The notes under the pieces are model-generated. The model saw nothing but the letters and a program-made list of their open reading frames with translations. It was not told the DNA's origin and ran no database searches. The position numbers and the translations under genes were made by a program. A DNA stretch of 56,163 nt from Prevotella sp. UBA4330 (GTDB lineage Bacteria > Bacteroidota > Bacteroidia > Bacteroidales > Bacteroidaceae), in assembly GCA_002394385.1 (NCBI GenBank), contig DGTS01000012.1, forward strand, positions 1 to 56,163, given 5' to 3'. Below are positions 53,140-56,163 of this stretch, piece by piece; position 1 is the stretch's first letter, and every line of letters starts with the position of its first letter.

Positions 53140-53152
53140 AAGCGTGCGAAAG

Positions 53153-55651
53153 TTATTCTATCCTTACCGTGTCGCCTGGTTTCAGTTCGCCAGAGAGAAT
53201 CTTCTCGCACACCGTGTCTTCGATGTAGTTTTGAATGGCACGTTTCAGCGGACGTGCGCCGAACTGCACATCATAGCCTTTCTCAGCAACGAACTCCTTC
53301 TTGGCGTCCGATATCTCGAGATGATAGCCCAGCGACTCCACTCTCTTGTAGAGTCCGCGCAGTTCGATGTCGATGATTTTCTTTATGGCGTTGAGGTCGA
53401 GTTGGTCGAAGGTGATAATCTCGTCCAGACGGTTGAGGAACTCGGGCGAGAACTGCTTCGAGAGACTCTTCTGGATGATGCTGCGTGCATATTCCTTGTC
53501 TTTCTCGTCCATAGCAAGACCTGTGCCGCCAGCGTTGAAGCCTACACCGCGGCCGAACTCCTTCAGTTGGCGTGTTCCGGCGTTGCTGGTCATTATGATT
53601 ACCGTGTTGCGGAAGTCGATAAGACGGCCGTTGCCATCGGTGAGACGACCCTCGTCGAGCACCTGCAGCAGCATGTTGAACACGTTGCCGTGAGCCTTCT
53701 CTATCTCGTCGAGAAGCACTATTGAGTATGGTTTGCGGCGCACCTTCTCGGTGAGTTGTCCGCCTTCTTCATATCCTACATATCCCGGAGGCGCACCCAC
53801 GAGACGCGAGGTGTTGAAACTCTCTGAGTATTCGCTCATGTCTATGCGTATCAGAGCGTCCTCCGAGCCGAACATCTGCTCGGCGAGTTTCTTGGCGAGA
53901 TAGGTCTTGCCCACACCCGTCGGACCAAGGAACATGAATGCGCCAATGGGGTGGTTGGGCTCTTTCAGTCCTACACGGTTGCGCTGAATAGCCTTCACCA
54001 TCTTTTCTATGGCTTTGTCTTGTGCCACGACGCTTGCCTTCAGTTCGTCAGCCATGCGGCTCAGCCTTGCGCCCTCGCTCTCGGCCATTCGCTGCACAGG
54101 CACGCCAGATGTCATTGCCACCACGTCGGCAACAGCCTCTTCGGTCACGATGTCGCGTGTCTCTTCGCTGCCTTCGCTCCACAGTTTGTTCTGTCGCTCC
54201 AGTTCCTGCTCCAGTTTTGTCTGCTCGTCGCGGCAACTGATGGCCATCTCGAAGTTCTGCTTCTTCACCGCCATGTGCTTCTTCTGGTTCATCTCTTCAA
54301 TCTGCTTCTGCAGTTGTACGATGACATCGGGCACCTCGGCATGCTGCAAGTGTACGCGCGAGCCCACCTCGTCCATAGCGTCGATGGCCTTGTCGGGGAA
54401 TGCGCGGTCGGTGATGTAGCGTTCTGTCAATTTGACACATGCCGCGAGTGCCTCGTCGGTATATGTCACGTGGTGGTGCTCCTCGTAGCGTTCCTTTATG
54501 TTGTGCAGTATTTCAAGTGTCTCTTCTGCCGTAGTAGGCTCTACAAGCACTTTCTGGAACCTGCGCTCCAGTGCTCCGTCTTTCTCGATGGAGTTGCGAT
54601 ACTCGTCGAGAGTTGTTGCGCCGATGCATTGTATTGTGCCTCTTGCCAGAGCAGGCTTCATTATGTTTGCAGCGTCCATTGCTCCGGCAGCACCGCCAGC
54701 ACCTATGAGGGTGTGTATCTCGTCTATAAATACAATGATGTCAGGGTTTTGCTCGAGTTCTTTCAACAGAGCCTTGATGCGCTCCTCGAACTGTCCGCGA
54801 TACTTCGTGCCAGCCACCATGCCTGTCATGTCGAGGTTCACCACGCGCTTGCCGAAGAGCACTGGCGATGTTTGCCTCTTGGCAATCATCTGTGCCAGAC
54901 CTTCCACTATGGCGCTCTTGCCCACGCCAGGTTCGCCTATGAGTATGGGGTTGTTCTTCTTTCTGCGGCACAGTATCTCCACCACGCGCTGCATTTCCTT
55001 TGCTCTGCCCACCACAGGGTCGAGTTTTCCGTCGCGTGCAGCCTGTGTGAGGTCTGTGGCGAATGCGTCAATGACGGGAGTCTTGCCGCCCGTCTTCTTT
55101 GTCTGTGTCTGACTGGCAGTGCGCTTCTCGTCGCTGCTGTTGCCTGTCGGCACAACGCCCTCGTCCTCGTCTTCCTCTGGGAAGTCGATGCCGTCCTTTG
55201 TCTGGCTCTCCTTCTTCTGGAAGAAAGCCAGAGCGTCGTTATATGTCATGTTGTTCATTTCCAAAATACTCTTCACTCCGTTGTCTGCCTGGTCGTGCAG
55301 CATAGCCAGCAGCAGGTGCTGCTCGTCAACAATCTGCGTGTGCTGCACCCTTGCCTCGAGCACGGCGAGTTTCAGAATGTTGCTTGCCTGCTCGTTGAGG
55401 TATAGTTCTGTTGATGTGAGAGTTCTCTCGTGGTTGTTCTCCTTTATCTTCTCCACGAGCGACTCTTTCATGTTATCCATATCAATGTCCATGATGGTGA
55501 GGAAGTCCTTCACGGGGCTGTTCTTTTCCCGTAGTATGCCGAGCATCATGTGCTCTGGGCCCACTGCCGTGCTCGCCAGTCTCATCGCCTCCTCCTTGCT
55601 GAACGCGAGTATCTCGGACACTTTGGGTGACATTTGGCTTCTGTTCGCCAT
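53153..55651 (-). CDS. clpC: Clp protease ATPase subunit (ClpC type)
   Basis: An 832-residue Hsp100 unfoldase. N-terminal double Clp repeat (1-145), an acidic linker (DFPEEDEDEGVV), first AAA+ module with GEPGVGKSAIVEG and VFIDEIHTLIGAG, a short middle helix with NFEMAISCRDEQ, second AAA+ module with GPTGVGKTYLAKK and VLLDEIEKAH, and C-terminal domain. The short middle region points to ClpC rather than ClpB. It feeds substrates to ClpP. A TAATTTTG box lies at 55688-55681 on the minus strand. No gene for McsA or McsB is nearby. Confidence 0.93.
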   Translation of the reverse strand: MANRSQMSPKVSEILAFSKEEAMRLASTAVGPEHMMLGILREKNSPVKDFLTIMDIDMDNMKESLVEKIKENNHERTLTSTELYLNEQASNILKLAVLEARVQHTQIVDEQHLLLAMLHDQADNGVKSILEMNNMTYNDALAFFQKKESQTKDGIDFPEEDEDEGVVPTGNSSDEKRTASQTQTKKTGGKTPVIDAFATDLTQAARDGKLDPVVGRAKEMQRVVEILCRRKKNNPILIGEPGVGKSAIVEGLAQMIAKRQTSPVLFGKRVVNLDMTGMVAGTKYRGQFEERIKALLKELEQNPDIIVFIDEIHTLIGAGGAAGAMDAANIMKPALARGTIQCIGATTLDEYRNSIEKDGALERRFQKVLVEPTTAEETLEILHNIKERYEEHHHVTYTDEALAACVKLTERYITDRAFPDKAIDAMDEVGSRVHLQHAEVPDVIVQLQKQIEEMNQKKHMAVKKQNFEMAISCRDEQTKLEQELERQNKLWSEGSEETRDIVTEEAVADVVAMTSGVPVQRMAESEGARLSRMADELKASVVAQDKAIEKMVKAIQRNRVGLKEPNHPIGAFMFLGPTGVGKTYLAKKLAEQMFGSEDALIRIDMSEYSESFNTSRLVGAPPGYVGYEEGGQLTEKVRRKPYSIVLLDEIEKAHGNVFNMLLQVLDEGRLTDGNGRLIDFRNTVIIMTSNAGTRQLKEFGRGVGFNAGGTGLAMDEKDKEYARSIIQKSLSKQFSPEFLNRLDEIITFDQLDLNAIKKIIDIELRGLYKRVESLGYHLEISDAKKEFVAEKGYDVQFGARPLKRAIQNYIEDTVCEKILSGELKPGDTVRIE

Positions 55652-55901
55652 ATTCTTTCCTTTCTTTTACTAAAACGATACAAAATTACACATTTTATAT
55701 GAAACAAACATCGTGCCACTCCGTTTTTTAAGTTTTTTACATGAAATTTTGTCACATGTTAAGTTTGTCTGTGTTATAAACGACTGTTCTGTGTCTCACT
55801 TGTATCTCCTGACCACCTCACTTATATATACCTGACCACCTCAGGAGTGCTTCCTGACCACCTCACTTGTATCTCCTGAGCGTACCACATGATAGTTGTG
55901 G

Positions 55902-56093
55902 TGTTATAATTTGCTAAAACTATTGCATATCTGCTCGGGCGGATTTGTAATCCGACCGCATTGAGTATTAGCATTTATAATGCACAATAGACCAAACCTA
56001 TGGCAACTTTAAGATTATCAAAAGAACTCTACTTCACCACATCAACAATCATTGATTGGTGATGTTATAATTTGCTAAAACTATTGCATATCT
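55902..56093. repeat. 31 bp direct repeats 161 bp apart flanking REP-like hairpins
   Basis: Both copies read TGTTATAATTTGCTAAAACT then ATTGCATATCT, identical over 31 bases. The second copy overlaps the promoter spacer of the last gene. Confidence 0.85.
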
Positions 56094-56115
56094 CGTTTTT
56101 TTTTCTGTATCTTTG
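56084..56115 (+). promoter_or_regulatory. Promoter of the last gene
   Basis: TTG at 56084-56086, 21 bases, TATCTTTG at 56108-56115; ATG 13 bases later. Confidence 0.55.
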
Positions 56116-56128
56116 CACAGACAAAAAT

Positions 56129-56163
56129 ATGTATAACGAGAAGTTCACCAGTAAAGCAGTTGT
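56129..56163 (+). CDS. Start of an unidentified gene (cut by window edge)
   Basis: ATG at 56129 follows a good promoter and reads MYNEKFTSKAV before the window ends. Eleven residues are too few to name it; the FTSKA pattern vaguely recalls the N-terminal Clp repeat but that is not evidence enough. Confidence 0.5.
   Translation, partial: MYNEKFTSKAV

Larger units (their letters stand above)
55652..56128. other. Repeat-rich region between clpC and the next gene
   Basis: Holds the clpC -7 box, then about four 22-23 bp units of the form CCACCTCACTTGTATCTCCT (55790-55883), the same family as at 37901-37990. A 31 bp direct repeat beginning TGTTATAATTTGCTAAAACT occurs at 55902-55932 and 56063-56093. 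Between its copies is a pair of small hairpins, CGGATT-TGT-AATCCG and GCATT-TAT-AATGC (55940-55982), resembling REP sequences. No coding frame is convincing. Confidence 0.75.

Noticed and set aside
53951..55405. A 484-codon plus-strand frame opposite clpC
   Set aside because: Cys, His and Leu-rich nonsense composition typical of antisense to GC-rich codons; ClpC motifs are on the minus strand.
55790..55883. CRISPR-like array of 22 bp units
   Set aside because: No spacers between units, only internal variation, and no cas gene.
55652..56128. Insertion sequence
   Set aside because: There are repeats and small hairpins but no transposase frame or terminal inverted repeats of usual length.

Overview
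The window looks like a chromosomal segment of a Bacteroidales bacterium, most likely Prevotella or a close relative. The basis is the recurrent promoter form TTTG-N17-20-TAnnTTTG, the short single-operon primary sigma factor of the Bacteroidetes type, type III glutamine synthetase, DapL, class III fructose bisphosphatase, several copies of the Bacteroidales-style C-terminal motif and small surface-protein peptide, and weak or absent Shine-Dalgarno sequences. No rRNA, CRISPR array, transposase, integrase or phage gene was seen.

Layout. 0-4 kb is a degraded accessory patch: a cut-off hypothetical gene, the 3' end of a surface protein, a tandem hairpin repeat, a small peptide gene with a nonsense codon, an AAA ATPase of the DUF4143 type with an operator-like repeat set, and an AT-rich membrane-anchored hypothetical. 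4-7.8 kb holds a divergent pair (large MscS-type channel and BadF/BadG-type sugar kinase) followed by tRNA-Ser(GCT) and tRNA-Glu(CTC). 7.8-29 kb is a large glutamine and ammonia block: asnB, a carA-carB fusion, purF-like and pyrG in one minus-strand run; an outer-membrane protein, amtB and glnB in a second; and gltB, gltD, dapL and glnN divergently on the plus strand. 29-39.6 kb is central and amino-acid metabolism on the minus strand (fbp, glycosyltransferase, lysA, lysC, ftsE-like, hisIE, hisF, hisA, hisH, purU). 39.6-46 kb holds a DEAD-box helicase, an LptF/G permease, tgt and lon. 46-56 kb holds an outer-membrane barrel, trmN6-like, a thioesterase, a DUF1846 protein, a ZIP transporter, rpoD, an alanine/glycine symporter and clpC, ending in repeats and the first codons of another gene.

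How it works together. GlnN makes glutamine, GltBD recycles it to glutamate, AmtB and the PII protein govern ammonium entry, and AsnB, CarA, PurF, PyrG (and HisH further on) spend the glutamine amide. DapL, LysC and LysA serve the diaminopimelate/lysine route.

The most unusual features are not genes. A ~40 bp G/C-rich palindromic element recurs about a dozen times between 9 and 37 kb, mostly in frame inside conserved enzymes (four times in gltB, twice in gltD, once each in asnB, the carAB linker, the outer-membrane protein and the hisA tail). The carA-carB fusion appears to have been welded by such an element and its carB part stops after the first half. Short-unit tandem repeats (7-9 bp) sit at many stop codons and, in frame, inside pyrG and a glycosyltransferase. 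The pyrG start codon lies in a perfect 9 bp stem placed at the predicted transcript 5' end.
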